A stretch of 43,657 nt of DNA from positions 1 to 43,657 of the forward strand of contig NZ_BIFH01000063.1 in assembly GCF_003967355.1 (NCBI RefSeq), given 5' to 3'. This document shows, piece by piece, positions 15,001 through 22,095 of the stretch. Below the pieces are notes generated by a model, which saw only the letters and a list, made by a program, of their open reading frames with translations, was not told where the DNA came from and ran no database searches. A program made the translations under genes and the position numbers. Source of the DNA: Embleya hyalina (lineage in GTDB: Bacteria; Actinomycetota; Actinomycetes; Streptomycetales; Streptomycetaceae). The first letter of the stretch is position 1. Each line of letters starts with the position of its first letter.

Positions 15001-15122
15001 TTCCCCGCACCCGCCGCCCCGGTCAGCGCGACCGCACCACCGCTGCCCGCGCCGGCATCGGCCAGCGCCGCGTCCAGCTCGGCCAACACCTCGGCGCGTC
15101 CGACGAAGGGAAAGCCGACCAT
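12024..15122 (-). CDS. Large AAA ATPase/TPR protein with C-terminal charged module, no HTH
   Basis: A 1,032-residue protein. The N-terminal ATPase domain has FVGRAEVLAELD (residues 6-17), Walker A GAAGAGKT (35-42), Walker B LLMILDDVQEAD (about 150-160) and a winged-helix-like AAA lid to about residue 350. Helical TPR-like repeats follow to about 840. This plan is that of LuxR-type LAL/MalT signal-transduction ATPases, but the C-terminal LuxR helix-turn-helix is absent. Instead residues about 846-1032 contain LWRLGYADREVTLPDSKGMR, a charged coiled-coil segment rich in Ala/Glu/Arg and a final TGTLCVYNPEQPVTWRL, a module I recall from other actinobacterial ATPases but cannot name. ATG 15122 has GGAGG seven bases upstream. 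The role is probably regulatory or scaffold-like, not proven. Confidence 0.85.
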   Translation of the reverse strand: MVGFPFVGRAEVLAELDAALADAGAGSGGAVALTGAAGAGKTRTAEEVARRARGFRVLWVSCPPGTASAPLRPWSAAARELVTGDVACARLAETLPALRALVSGRAVGETHGSAPEAARFRLAGDITELIRTAAAGTPLLMILDDVQEADASSVRLLPDLAPSLRTTTALLLVTLREDEASWHGRSAARSALLRTARRLPLGPLTEPDVGALVEAAGGGPPDPTAVRTLHTRSGGDAFFVTELLRHRATGPVPASVRDAVGVRSAELPPECARVLGAAAALGTDFRLDVLAEVTRVPLGEVRTVLTEATAAGLLALVEAGSGAFRHELMREATYEALSPTERVAWHERAGAVLAEFAARGRDVAPAQVAHHLLRAGPAHAEAAAGFARRAGDEAADVFAYEDAAQWYERCAAALATIGTPDTPLAEVLIDLGTAHLGMGERAAARTDFLRAADLARHDERADLLARAALGLGNGPAGIEIDLLDRPQIDLLTEARTALATKPTASPALLAAVTARLSVAVTLIEPEPIRLALAQEAVRLARGCGDAAGLGYALAAECDALAGPAYCAERLARSAEIIDTARRLPDPALELLGRRLRMVALLELGRVAEADAEMPAFGAAERALRHPLYAWYVPLWRGMRALLEGRFADCARCVDRVEELGRRAGSGNAALLAATQRWCLLAESADRTAIAELITGQPRLDEIPDAWAKVALALVAAQLGDTEQAERRLAAAGPLLADAPRDSEWLPMLAQAAETIALIGPTPLARRLYDWLSPYRDLFVVEGIGAAVRGPVHRHLGLLATALGDHTAAERHFAAALAAARGIGAARLAARIAREAGAAPATANGPNVFRRSDRLWRLGYADREVTLPDSKGMRDLAVLLARPGTPVPALDLATTVGPGAKAAPRTDDAPHRPGDTGEVIDAAARTAYRRRLRELEGEAADADAAGDAERSARIAVEHDALVGQLSAAYGLGGRVRRSGSPAERARTAVTARIHAAIDRITRAHPPLGRHLANTIHTGTLCVYNPEQPVTWRL

Positions 15123-15241
15123 GTTCAGTCCTCCCACCCGCCACCGGGGCCACGCGTGCCCTGCTCACCACCTCAGCGTGAGATACCCACCCGAACCGGA
15201 CAACCATCCTGCTCCGCTCGCGGCGTGTCGCCCGCCCCGGC

Positions 15242-15838
15242 TCAGGTCCGTGTCGCCGCCGGGGTCAGTTCGCCGTCCCGCTCGGTGAACAGGTCTCCCG
15301 TCTCCGGGCAGCGCCACGACCCGTCGTCGGTCGGGGTCAGCGGCACGCCCGCGCGGCCCACCCACTTGATGCGGCGGGCCGGTACGCCGGCCATCAGGGC
15401 GTAGTCCGGGACGTCGCGGTGGACCACGGCGCCGGCCGCGATCAGGGCCCAGCGGCCGATCGTGACGCCGGCCACGACCACGCTCCTGGCGCCCACGGCG
15501 GCCCCCTGACGAACCGTCACACCCTGTGCGTGCCAGTCCTGTTCGCCCTTGATCCGGCCGTCGGGGGTGACCGCGCGCGGATACATGTCGTTGGTCAGCA
15601 CCACCGCGGGGCCGATGAAGACGCCGTCCTCCAGGACCGCCGGCTCGTACACCAGCGCGTGGTTCTGCACCTTGACGTTGGCCCCGACTAGCACCGCGGG
15701 GCCGATGTACGCGCCGCGCCCGATCACGCAGTTCGGGCCCAGGACCGCGTCCTCCCGGATCTGGGCGAGGTGCCACACACGGGTGCCCTCGCCGATGATT
15801 GCCGACTCGTCCACGTCCGCGCTCGGGTCGATTGCCAT
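15242..15838 (-). CDS. Left-handed beta-helix sugar N-acetyltransferase (WbpD/WlbB-like)
   Basis: A 198-residue hexapeptide-repeat acyltransferase. Imperfect I/V/L-x-x-x-x-x turns run from about residue 5 to 155 (SAIIGEGTRVWHLAQIRED, GRGAYIGPAVLVGANVKVQN, GVTIGRWALIAAGAVVHRDV, then the exit loop YALMAGVPARRI). The order and the NHALVYEPAVLEDGVFIGP segment resemble enzymes that acetylate a 3-amino group of UDP-2-acetamido-3-amino-dideoxyglucuronate using acetyl-CoA, giving a building block for surface glycans. The dehydrogenase and aminotransferase of that pathway are not in the window. It lies 46 bases after the GT-B glycosyltransferase on the same strand, so the two may form an operon that makes a modified cell-wall glycan. 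Confidence 0.8.
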   Translation of the reverse strand: MAIDPSADVDESAIIGEGTRVWHLAQIREDAVLGPNCVIGRGAYIGPAVLVGANVKVQNHALVYEPAVLEDGVFIGPAVVLTNDMYPRAVTPDGRIKGEQDWHAQGVTVRQGAAVGARSVVVAGVTIGRWALIAAGAVVHRDVPDYALMAGVPARRIKWVGRAGVPLTPTDDGSWRCPETGDLFTERDGELTPAATRT

Positions 15839-15884
15839 TTCCCGAACGCTAGTGCCCGTGCGATCGCCGCGCCCGGGAAAGCGC

Positions 15885-17417
15885 TCACTCCGCCGCGACG
15901 CCCAGGAAATCCGCGAGGATCCGGGCCGAGCGTCGGCCGTCGTGGTGTTCGACCACGTAGGCCGGTCCCCGCGAGGCCACCTCGCGCGCCGCGTCGGGCT
16001 CGGCGGCGATCTCCTCCAGGACCTCGGCGAGCGAGTCCGGGTCGGCGGCGCGGATCGGCAGGTCGGCCGGCAGGTGCTCGGTTGCCGACTCGTGCAGGTA
16101 GCAGATCGTCAGCCGGCCCGCCGCCATCGCCTGACACGACGTCATCCCGTAGGAACCGCAGGCGAATTGGTCGAGCACGATGTCGGCGTCGGCGAACAGC
16201 GCCGGGAGTTCGGCGGCGGGTCTGTTCAGGATTCGGCGGTATTCGATCAGGCCGATGTCGTGCAGTCGGCGCAACGTCGGCTCGATGCGGGCGGTGCCGC
16301 GCAGGAAGGGGCCGGCCATCACGTGCACCACGACCGGGCGTTCGCGGGTGAGCACCGGGGTCTCGGTGTGCCAGGTCGCCGGGTCGAGCGCGGCGGGGAG
16401 CCAGACCGCGTCCGGGACGTCGGCGATCAGGTCGGGCGTGGCCACGAACGTCGGAACCTCCAGGCCGCGCAGGATCGGCAGGAGCCGGTCCACCTTGGCC
16501 TGGAGCGCGTGGGTCAGCTCGTAGCGCGGGTCGAACGGGGAGAACTCGACCCGGGCCCGATGCGCCGCCGGATCGCGCACCTCCGAGCCGTACAGGACCA
16601 GCCCGAGCGCGATCCCGGCCGCCCGCAACTCGGCCAGGTCGGTGTCCACCCAGGAGCCGCCGAGTCGGCCGAACGCGGGCATCCCGCACTCGGCGAGCAC
16701 GTGCGTATAGCGGTCCAGGACCTCGGCGAGCCGGCCCAGCTGCCAGCGGGTGGACAACCAGTCGTCGGTGTCGATCGCCCGATCGGTGGGGTGACCGAGG
16801 GTGTTCGCCGAGGCGAGCGCGGCCGACTCGGCCCGCACTCCGGGCAGGTGCCGCTCCACCGCGCGGGCCCACGCGTGGCCCTGACCGGCGGTGTTGGTCG
16901 GCCCGATCCCGAGCACGGGGGAGGGCGTCGGAGCGGGCACCGCGTCGGCCGCGAACGCGCGCACGTACGGCTCGTACGCCCGGGCACAGCGCGCCGCCCA
17001 CGCCGTCGCGTCGCGCTCGACCTCGGCGCGGTGCCGGTTGCGGACCGCGTCCAGGTCGCGCTGGGCCATCATCCGGCGCAGGCCGCGGATCACCCCGCCG
17101 CCGTCCAGCGCCTCGACCGCGGCCCGCGCCGCGGCCAGTTCGGCGGTCCGGGCCGGGTCCACCGGCACCCGCAGCGACCGCACCACGCCGGTCCCGGACG
17201 CCTCGACGGAGGTGGTCACCGCGACCGTCTCGGCCGGCGCGACGTGCAGGGTGTACGTGCCCTCGACCGGATCGTGCGGCATCTCCTCGCCCACGTCCGT
17301 GTGGGTGACGACGACCCGTCGCAGCCGCTCGGGCGGGATGAATCCACGGTCCTCCGCGGCCTGCCGGGCGTCCGGAATCGCCACACCCGCGGCCACAGCC
17401 GAGTCCCTGTCGCTCAT
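15885..17417 (-). CDS. GT-B family glycosyltransferase-like protein (510 aa)
   Basis: A cytoplasmic protein whose C-terminal half is a GT1/GT4-type Rossmann domain: VVVHVMAGPFLRGTARIEPT (about 340), ADIVLDQFACGSYGMTSCQA (about 400) and the nucleotide-binding TICYLHESATEHL. The N-terminal 300 residues also hold a Rossmann-like part (HAWARAVERHLPGVRAES, GLVLYGSEVRD) after a long charged helix. In GT4 enzymes the Glu of the EAMAxG segment contacts the sugar nucleotide; here it is Gln (SCQAMAAG). ATG 17417 follows GGGAGACGACGGCA, and an upstream in-frame start at 17462 looks weaker. It is upstream of the N-acetyltransferase. The donor sugar and acceptor are unknown, but the context suggests surface glycan synthesis. 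Confidence 0.75.
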   Translation of the reverse strand: MSDRDSAVAAGVAIPDARQAAEDRGFIPPERLRRVVVTHTDVGEEMPHDPVEGTYTLHVAPAETVAVTTSVEASGTGVVRSLRVPVDPARTAELAAARAAVEALDGGGVIRGLRRMMAQRDLDAVRNRHRAEVERDATAWAARCARAYEPYVRAFAADAVPAPTPSPVLGIGPTNTAGQGHAWARAVERHLPGVRAESAALASANTLGHPTDRAIDTDDWLSTRWQLGRLAEVLDRYTHVLAECGMPAFGRLGGSWVDTDLAELRAAGIALGLVLYGSEVRDPAAHRARVEFSPFDPRYELTHALQAKVDRLLPILRGLEVPTFVATPDLIADVPDAVWLPAALDPATWHTETPVLTRERPVVVHVMAGPFLRGTARIEPTLRRLHDIGLIEYRRILNRPAAELPALFADADIVLDQFACGSYGMTSCQAMAAGRLTICYLHESATEHLPADLPIRAADPDSLAEVLEEIAAEPDAAREVASRGPAYVVEHHDGRRSARILADFLGVAAE

Positions 17418-17566
17418 TGCCGTCGTCTCCCAAGGCCGTGCCGACTGTTCACAGACTGTCACCGGGGACGAGCGGTGACCAGCGCCGCCACGTTACTTGG
17501 CTTTGCCGAAAGGACCCGGTTTCCGCTCGGGCACACGGCGCGTCGCCGGCCCGGGAGCGGCCCGAA

Positions 17567-17610
17567 CGTCGTCGGGCGCGGACCGCGAGTGCGGTCCACG
17601 CCCGACGACG
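17567..17610 (-). terminator. Strong hairpin terminator after the GT2 gene
   Basis: A 12-bp outer stem (CGTCGTCGGGCG at 17567-17578, complement at 17599-17610), one mismatch, then a 7-bp inner stem (GGACCGC/GCGGTCC) with a GAGT loop. It lies 13 bases beyond the GT2 stop codon and before the next minus-strand gene. No U-tract, as is common in high-GC actinomycetes. Confidence 0.85.
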
Positions 17611-17623
17611 GAGGTGGGAGAAC

Positions 17624-18697
17624 TCAGTGGAGTTCTTCCTCCGGGTGTTCGGTGCCCGCCGAGACCCGGGCGGCCAGGCTCTTGGGGCTGCTCAGGAAAC
17701 CCGCCCCCCACGACCCGTGCATCGTCGCCAGCACGATCGGCAGCCGGATGAACGCGGCCGGCCGCAGACCTCGGCCCTCCCACGCGACGCCGGCGAGAAT
17801 GCCGATCACGTAGCCGGCCGGCAGCAGCCACCCGGGCCAGAATCCGAACACACCCGCGACCGTGCCCGCGGCGACCGCGAGCAGCGCGGCCGGCGGCGCC
17901 AGGTAGCGGAGGTTGACCGAGCCCTTGTGGTGCCGGGCGACCACGCGCCGCCAGCGGCCGTAGTTGAAGTACTGCTTGGCCAGCGCCCGGGGCGTCTGCC
18001 GCGGCCGGTAGGAGACCTTGAGCTGGGGCGAGAACCAGATCAGGTAGCCCGCCTGCCTGATCCGATAGTTCAGCTCCCAGTCCTGGGCACGCTCGAATTC
18101 CTCGTTGTACCCGCCCAATTCGTCGAGCACCTCGCGCCGGAAGACCCCGAGGTACACGGTGTCCGCGGGGCCGGCCTCGCCGCCGGTGTGGAAGCGGGCG
18201 TTGCCGACGCCGAGCTTGGAGGTCATCGCCCGCGCGACGGCGTCCTCGTACGGGGTCGTGCCCTCGGCGTGCATCAGGCCGCCGACGTTGGCCGCCCCGG
18301 TGTCGGCGAGCAACCGCACCGCGGTGGAGATGTATCCGGCCGGCAGGATCCCGTGCCCGTCCACCCGCACGATCACGGGGTGGTTCGACGCCTGGATCGC
18401 CGCGTTGAGCGCGCTGGGAGTACGACCGCTCGGATTGGCGACGGTATGTACCCGAATGTCCTCGGCGACCAGCTTCGCGGCGATCGCGTCGGTGTCGTCG
18501 GTCGACGGGCCGAGCGCGATCACGACTTCGATCTCGCCCGGATAATCCTGAGCGAGCACACGACCGACGGCCTCCGCGAGATGTCGGGACTCGTTGAGCA
18601 CCGGCATGATCACGGAGACGGGCGGTTTTTCGGGTAGCGGCTCCACCCTGCGAGCTGAGGGCTCGGGCTTGGCGGGCTCGTCGGTGGTGTGATTCAT
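17624..18697 (-). CDS. Membrane-anchored family 2 glycosyltransferase
   Basis: A 357-residue GT2 enzyme transferring a sugar from a nucleotide donor. Residues about 28-260 are the GT-A fold: VSVIMPVLNESRHLAEAVGR, ALGPSTDDTDAI, the DxD-type VRVDGHG, YLGVFRREVLDELGGYNEEF and the catalytic-base motif QDWELNYRIRQAG. Two or three hydrophobic segments follow at about 262-312 (PPAALLAVAAGTVAGVFGFW, LLPAGYVIGILAGVAW), anchoring the protein at the membrane, with a helical tail. It resembles actinobacterial succinoglycan/ExoA-type GT2s. ATG 18697 has GAGG three bases upstream. It is divergent from LCP gene 1, and a strong terminator follows. Probably adds sugars to a lipid-linked wall polymer that the LCP proteins later attach; inferred from context. 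Confidence 0.85.
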   Translation of the reverse strand: MNHTTDEPAKPEPSARRVEPLPEKPPVSVIMPVLNESRHLAEAVGRVLAQDYPGEIEVVIALGPSTDDTDAIAAKLVAEDIRVHTVANPSGRTPSALNAAIQASNHPVIVRVDGHGILPAGYISTAVRLLADTGAANVGGLMHAEGTTPYEDAVARAMTSKLGVGNARFHTGGEAGPADTVYLGVFRREVLDELGGYNEEFERAQDWELNYRIRQAGYLIWFSPQLKVSYRPRQTPRALAKQYFNYGRWRRVVARHHKGSVNLRYLAPPAALLAVAAGTVAGVFGFWPGWLLPAGYVIGILAGVAWEGRGLRPAAFIRLPIVLATMHGSWGAGFLSSPKSLAARVSAGTEHPEEELH

Positions 18698-18957
18698 CGC
18701 CTCGGAGCGTACTGCGAATGGCCGGGTCGGCGGGCATCGACCGGGTGGGCGAGCGCGGGGCCGATCGTCGGCGTGCCGCTGCGGTTCGTCCCCGGTCCCG
18801 CTTTACGGTGGTTCGACGCCCACCGCAACCGTGGCCGGACGAAGAGGCGTCCTTCGGGTGTAAGCGGGTACGGATGGACATCCGCACGGCGCGCGCCGCC
18901 AGGCACGCAACGGAACCGCGCGACGTGATCGGTCCGCGAGGAGGGACACCGCACCCC

Positions 18958-20484
18958 ATGGCGACAACCGGCGGCCGATCCTCGGCGAGAACCCCCCGAG
19001 GCGACCGGAACGGGCCGCGCGTCGGCCGCAACTGGCTGGTGCTGCTCACCGGCGCGCTGGCCGCGGCGATCCTGGCCACCAGCGGCATCGGCTGGGCCTG
19101 GGTGAAGCACTTCGACGGGAAGATCCAACGGATAGACCCCTTCAAGGACCTGACGGACCGTCCGGACACCGGATCCGGCAAGGACCTGAACTTCCTGATC
19201 GTCGGCTCGGACAACCGCGAGGGCATCCCCAGGGAGACGCTGAACAAGCTGCACGCGGGCGGTGAGTCCTGCGACTGCACCGACACGATCATGATCGTGC
19301 ACCTCAACGGCAAGCGGGACCGGGCGACCATCACCAGCCTGCCGCGCGACAGCTACGTGGACTTCCCCGCGCACAAGGACAAGACCACCGGGCAGCAGCG
19401 GGGACCGTCCAAGGGCAAGATCAACGCCGCGTACACGCTCGGCGGCCCGTCGCTGACCGTGGCCACCGTGGAGAAGGCCACCGGAATCCGGATAGACCAC
19501 TACATCGAGGTCAACTTCGTTTCCTTCGTCAGCGTCGTGGACACCCTCGGCGGCATCGAGATGTGTACGCCCAAGGCGCTGCGCGACCCCAAGTCGGGCC
19601 TGGACCTGCCCGCCGGCACCAGCAAGCTGGACGGCGTCAAGGCGCTGCAGTTCGTCCGCGCCCGCTACATCGCCAGCGACCCGACCGGCGACATCGGCCG
19701 CACCCAGCGCCAGCAGAAGTTCATTACCCAGGTGCTCGCGAAGGCGACCTCCTCCGGCACGCTGACCGATCCGCTCAAGCTCAAGAACGTGCTGGACGCG
19801 GTGCTCGGGTCGATCAAGGTGGACGAGGGGATGAGCTCGCAGTCCTTCCTGGAGCTGGGCACCAAGATGCGCAATCTGTCCAACTCGGGCGTGACCTACG
19901 CCCAGGTGCCGCTCAAGAGCATCGACCACCAGGTCCCGGAGTGGGGCTCGACCGTGTTGTGGGACGACGCCAAGGCCCCCGGCCTGTTCCGGGCGATCCG
20001 CGAGGACAAGGACCTGATCGCGCCGCCGGAGAAGAAGGCCGACGGGCCGAGCCCGAGCACCGCCGCCGCGCCCTCGCCGGTGTCGGTGGAGGTGGCGCCG
20101 GGCGACATCTCGGTGCAGGTGTACAACGGCACCCCGACCACGGGCCTGGGCACCCGCGCGTACGACGACCTCAAGGGCGCGGGCTTCACCATGGCCGGTC
20201 TGCCGCGCAGTTCCAACGCCTCGGACGGGACGCGCACGATCATCCGCTACGACCCCAAGTGGAACCGCTCGGTCAAGACGGTGCAGGCCGCGCTGCCGGG
20301 CGCGACCTCGGAGCAGGTCACCGGCCTGGGGCGGACGATCGAGGTGATCGTGGGCTCGTCGTACCCGGGCCTGACCCCGGTTCGGGTCGGCGGCACGAAC
20401 ACCGAGGCGCCCTCGACCGACCCGGCCACGCCGAGTCCGGCATACTCCGCCAAATCCGGCGATGAGGTCTCATGTAAGAAGTGA
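18958..20484 (+). CDS. LCP-family cell-wall glycopolymer ligase 1 (with LytR C-terminal domain)
   Basis: LCP proteins move glycopolymers from a lipid carrier to peptidoglycan on the outer face of the membrane. This 508-residue copy has a short basic cytoplasmic tail, one membrane helix (about 25-49), the LCP catalytic domain (about 75-290: LNFLIVGSDNREG, CTDTIMIVHLN, the SLPRDSYV Arg-Asp signature, TGIRIDHYIEVNF, LQFVRARYIASD) and a LytR_C domain (about 385-460, VQVYNGTPTTGLG ... IEVIVGSSY). The tail ends DEVSCKK, with a lone Cys. It shares the PRDSYV and WGSTVLWDD segments with LCP 2 and not with the four minus-strand LCPs. ATG 18958 follows GAGGAGGG at 12 bases; nearby in-frame starts are possible. 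Divergent from the GT2 gene. Confidence 0.9.
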   Translation: MATTGGRSSARTPRGDRNGPRVGRNWLVLLTGALAAAILATSGIGWAWVKHFDGKIQRIDPFKDLTDRPDTGSGKDLNFLIVGSDNREGIPRETLNKLHAGGESCDCTDTIMIVHLNGKRDRATITSLPRDSYVDFPAHKDKTTGQQRGPSKGKINAAYTLGGPSLTVATVEKATGIRIDHYIEVNFVSFVSVVDTLGGIEMCTPKALRDPKSGLDLPAGTSKLDGVKALQFVRARYIASDPTGDIGRTQRQQKFITQVLAKATSSGTLTDPLKLKNVLDAVLGSIKVDEGMSSQSFLELGTKMRNLSNSGVTYAQVPLKSIDHQVPEWGSTVLWDDAKAPGLFRAIREDKDLIAPPEKKADGPSPSTAAAPSPVSVEVAPGDISVQVYNGTPTTGLGTRAYDDLKGAGFTMAGLPRSSNASDGTRTIIRYDPKWNRSVKTVQAALPGATSEQVTGLGRTIEVIVGSSYPGLTPVRVGGTNTEAPSTDPATPSPAYSAKSGDEVSCKK

Positions 20485-20562
20485 GCATCAAGTGTGGAAC
20501 AGATGGTCGCCGAGTTCGGCATTCGGTTGCCTCGGGGCTGATCGAGTGACAGCTTCGGGGGC

Positions 20563-21939
20563 ATGAACACGTGGCCGCCGGGGTGGGCGGATGGCGACCA
20601 GCAGCCGCAGCAGCCTCCCCCGGGAACGATTCCGAGCCGCCCCGGCGGGAACGCCGCGGGCGGCTATCCACCACCACCGGCGCAGAGCCCGAGCGGATAC
20701 CCGCCGCCGCCCCGGACCCCCGACGGCTACCCGCGCCCGCATCCCGGCGCGGCCGGGCCGGGCGGCGTGCCGCCGGTGCAGGGGCCGCCCGGCGCGGACG
20801 GCTACCCGGCGCAGCCGTCGTTCGCCGACGCGAACGCCGCGCCGGCCGCACCGCCCGGGCCGCCGCAGCGCGCCCCGGGCGAACCGGGCGGCCCGGGTGG
20901 TCCCGACGGCCCCGGTGGTCCCGGCGGCCCGCCCGCGCGCCCCCGGCGTCCGGTCAACGTCAAGAAGCGCATCCTCATCGGGATCGGCGTCTTCGTCGCG
21001 CTCGTGCTCACGTTCGGCGTGGTGACCTACTTCTGGGCCGACTCGAAGATCCGGCACGAGGACGTCCTGGACAACTACGCGGGCCGGCCCAAGGGCGTCG
21101 AGGGCACCACGTGGCTGATCGTCGGCTCGGACAGCCGCGAGGGGCTGGACGCGACCGACCGCAAGAAGCTGCACACCGGCAAGGCCCCGGGCAAGCGCAC
21201 CGACTCGATGATGCTGCTGCACAAGGGCAAGGGCGGCACCGCGCTGATCAGCCTGCCGCGCGACTCGTACGTGGACATCCCCGCGTTCAGCAAGAACGGC
21301 AAGACGGTCAAGGCGCAGAAGAACAAGCTGAACGCGGCCTTCGAGAAGGGCGGCGCGCCGCTGCTCGCCCGCACCGTGGAGATGGCCACCGGCATTCGGC
21401 TCGACCACTACGCGGAGATCGGGTTCGGCGGGTTCAACAACATCGTCAACGCGATGGACGGCGTGGACATCTGCCTCAAGGGGCCGATCAAGGACCCGAA
21501 GTCCGGGGCGAACCTGGAGGCCGGCTGCCAGACGCTGAACGGCGAGCAGTCGCTGGCCTTCGTGCGCTCCCGCTACTACGACCCGGCGCGCTCCGACCTG
21601 GCCCGGATGGAGAACCAGCAGATGTTCCTCAGCGCGCTGGCCAAGAAGGCCAAGTCGGCGGGGATCCTGCTCAACCCGTTCAGCGCCTTCCCGGTCGCCG
21701 ACGCCTCGCTGAGCGCGGTGACGGTGGACGACGACGCGGGCCTGTTCGACCTGTACGACCTGTTCAAGGACATGGGCAGCCTGTCCGGTGGCAAGGGCGT
21801 CACCACCACGGTGCCGATCGCCAACCCCGGCTACATGGTCAAGGACGTCGGCTCGACCGTGTTGTGGGACGACAAGGGCGCCAAGGCGCTGTTCCAGGCG
21901 CTGCGCGACGGACGCACGGTGGACGCGACCAAGCACTGA
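20563..21939 (+). CDS. LCP-family cell-wall glycopolymer ligase 2 (long Pro/Gly cytoplasmic tail)
   Basis: A 458-residue LCP protein. Residues 1-130 are a disordered cytoplasmic tail rich in Pro, Gly and Tyr with YPPPP and GYP repeats and a collagen-like Gly-x-Pro run at about 106-125. One membrane helix follows (about 136-158), then the LCP domain (about 175-400: WLIVGSDSREGLD, SMMLLHKG, SLPRDSYVDIP, TGIRLDHYAEIGF, LAFVRSRYYD, GSTVLWDD). There is no LytR_C domain and no C-terminal Cys; two Cys lie within the LCP domain. Starting 78 bases after LCP 1, it probably shares its transcript, and a GC-rich hairpin follows. The proline-rich tail could bind divisome or elongation proteins; this is inference. 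Confidence 0.9.
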   Translation: MNTWPPGWADGDQQPQQPPPGTIPSRPGGNAAGGYPPPPAQSPSGYPPPPRTPDGYPRPHPGAAGPGGVPPVQGPPGADGYPAQPSFADANAAPAAPPGPPQRAPGEPGGPGGPDGPGGPGGPPARPRRPVNVKKRILIGIGVFVALVLTFGVVTYFWADSKIRHEDVLDNYAGRPKGVEGTTWLIVGSDSREGLDATDRKKLHTGKAPGKRTDSMMLLHKGKGGTALISLPRDSYVDIPAFSKNGKTVKAQKNKLNAAFEKGGAPLLARTVEMATGIRLDHYAEIGFGGFNNIVNAMDGVDICLKGPIKDPKSGANLEAGCQTLNGEQSLAFVRSRYYDPARSDLARMENQQMFLSALAKKAKSAGILLNPFSAFPVADASLSAVTVDDDAGLFDLYDLFKDMGSLSGGKGVTTTVPIANPGYMVKDVGSTVLWDDKGAKALFQALRDGRTVDATKH

Positions 21940-21947
21940 CCCGGGGG

Positions 21948-21980
21948 GGGACGGGGCGCCGGATCGCGGTGCCCCGTCCC
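21948..21980 (+). terminator. Hairpin terminator after LCP 2
   Basis: GGGACGGGGC (21948-21957) pairs perfectly with GCCCCGTCCC (21971-21980) around a 13-nt loop, directly after the LCP 2 stop codon and before the HSP90-like gene. Confidence 0.8.
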
Positions 21981-22095
21981 GCCCGTGGTGACTGATGGTC
22001 GACAAGTGACTCGCCGCCTGTCCCCGTCGTTTCGTACCATCGGCACTCGGCCGGGATGTCGGCCGGCGACCCTGCCCCGAGGTGACTGACTCCGC

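Noticed and set aside
11862-15404. Long plus-strand frame opposite the AAA/TPR gene
   Set aside because: No domain and amino-acid bias typical of antisense frames; the minus-strand AAA protein has Walker motifs and a good ribosome binding site.
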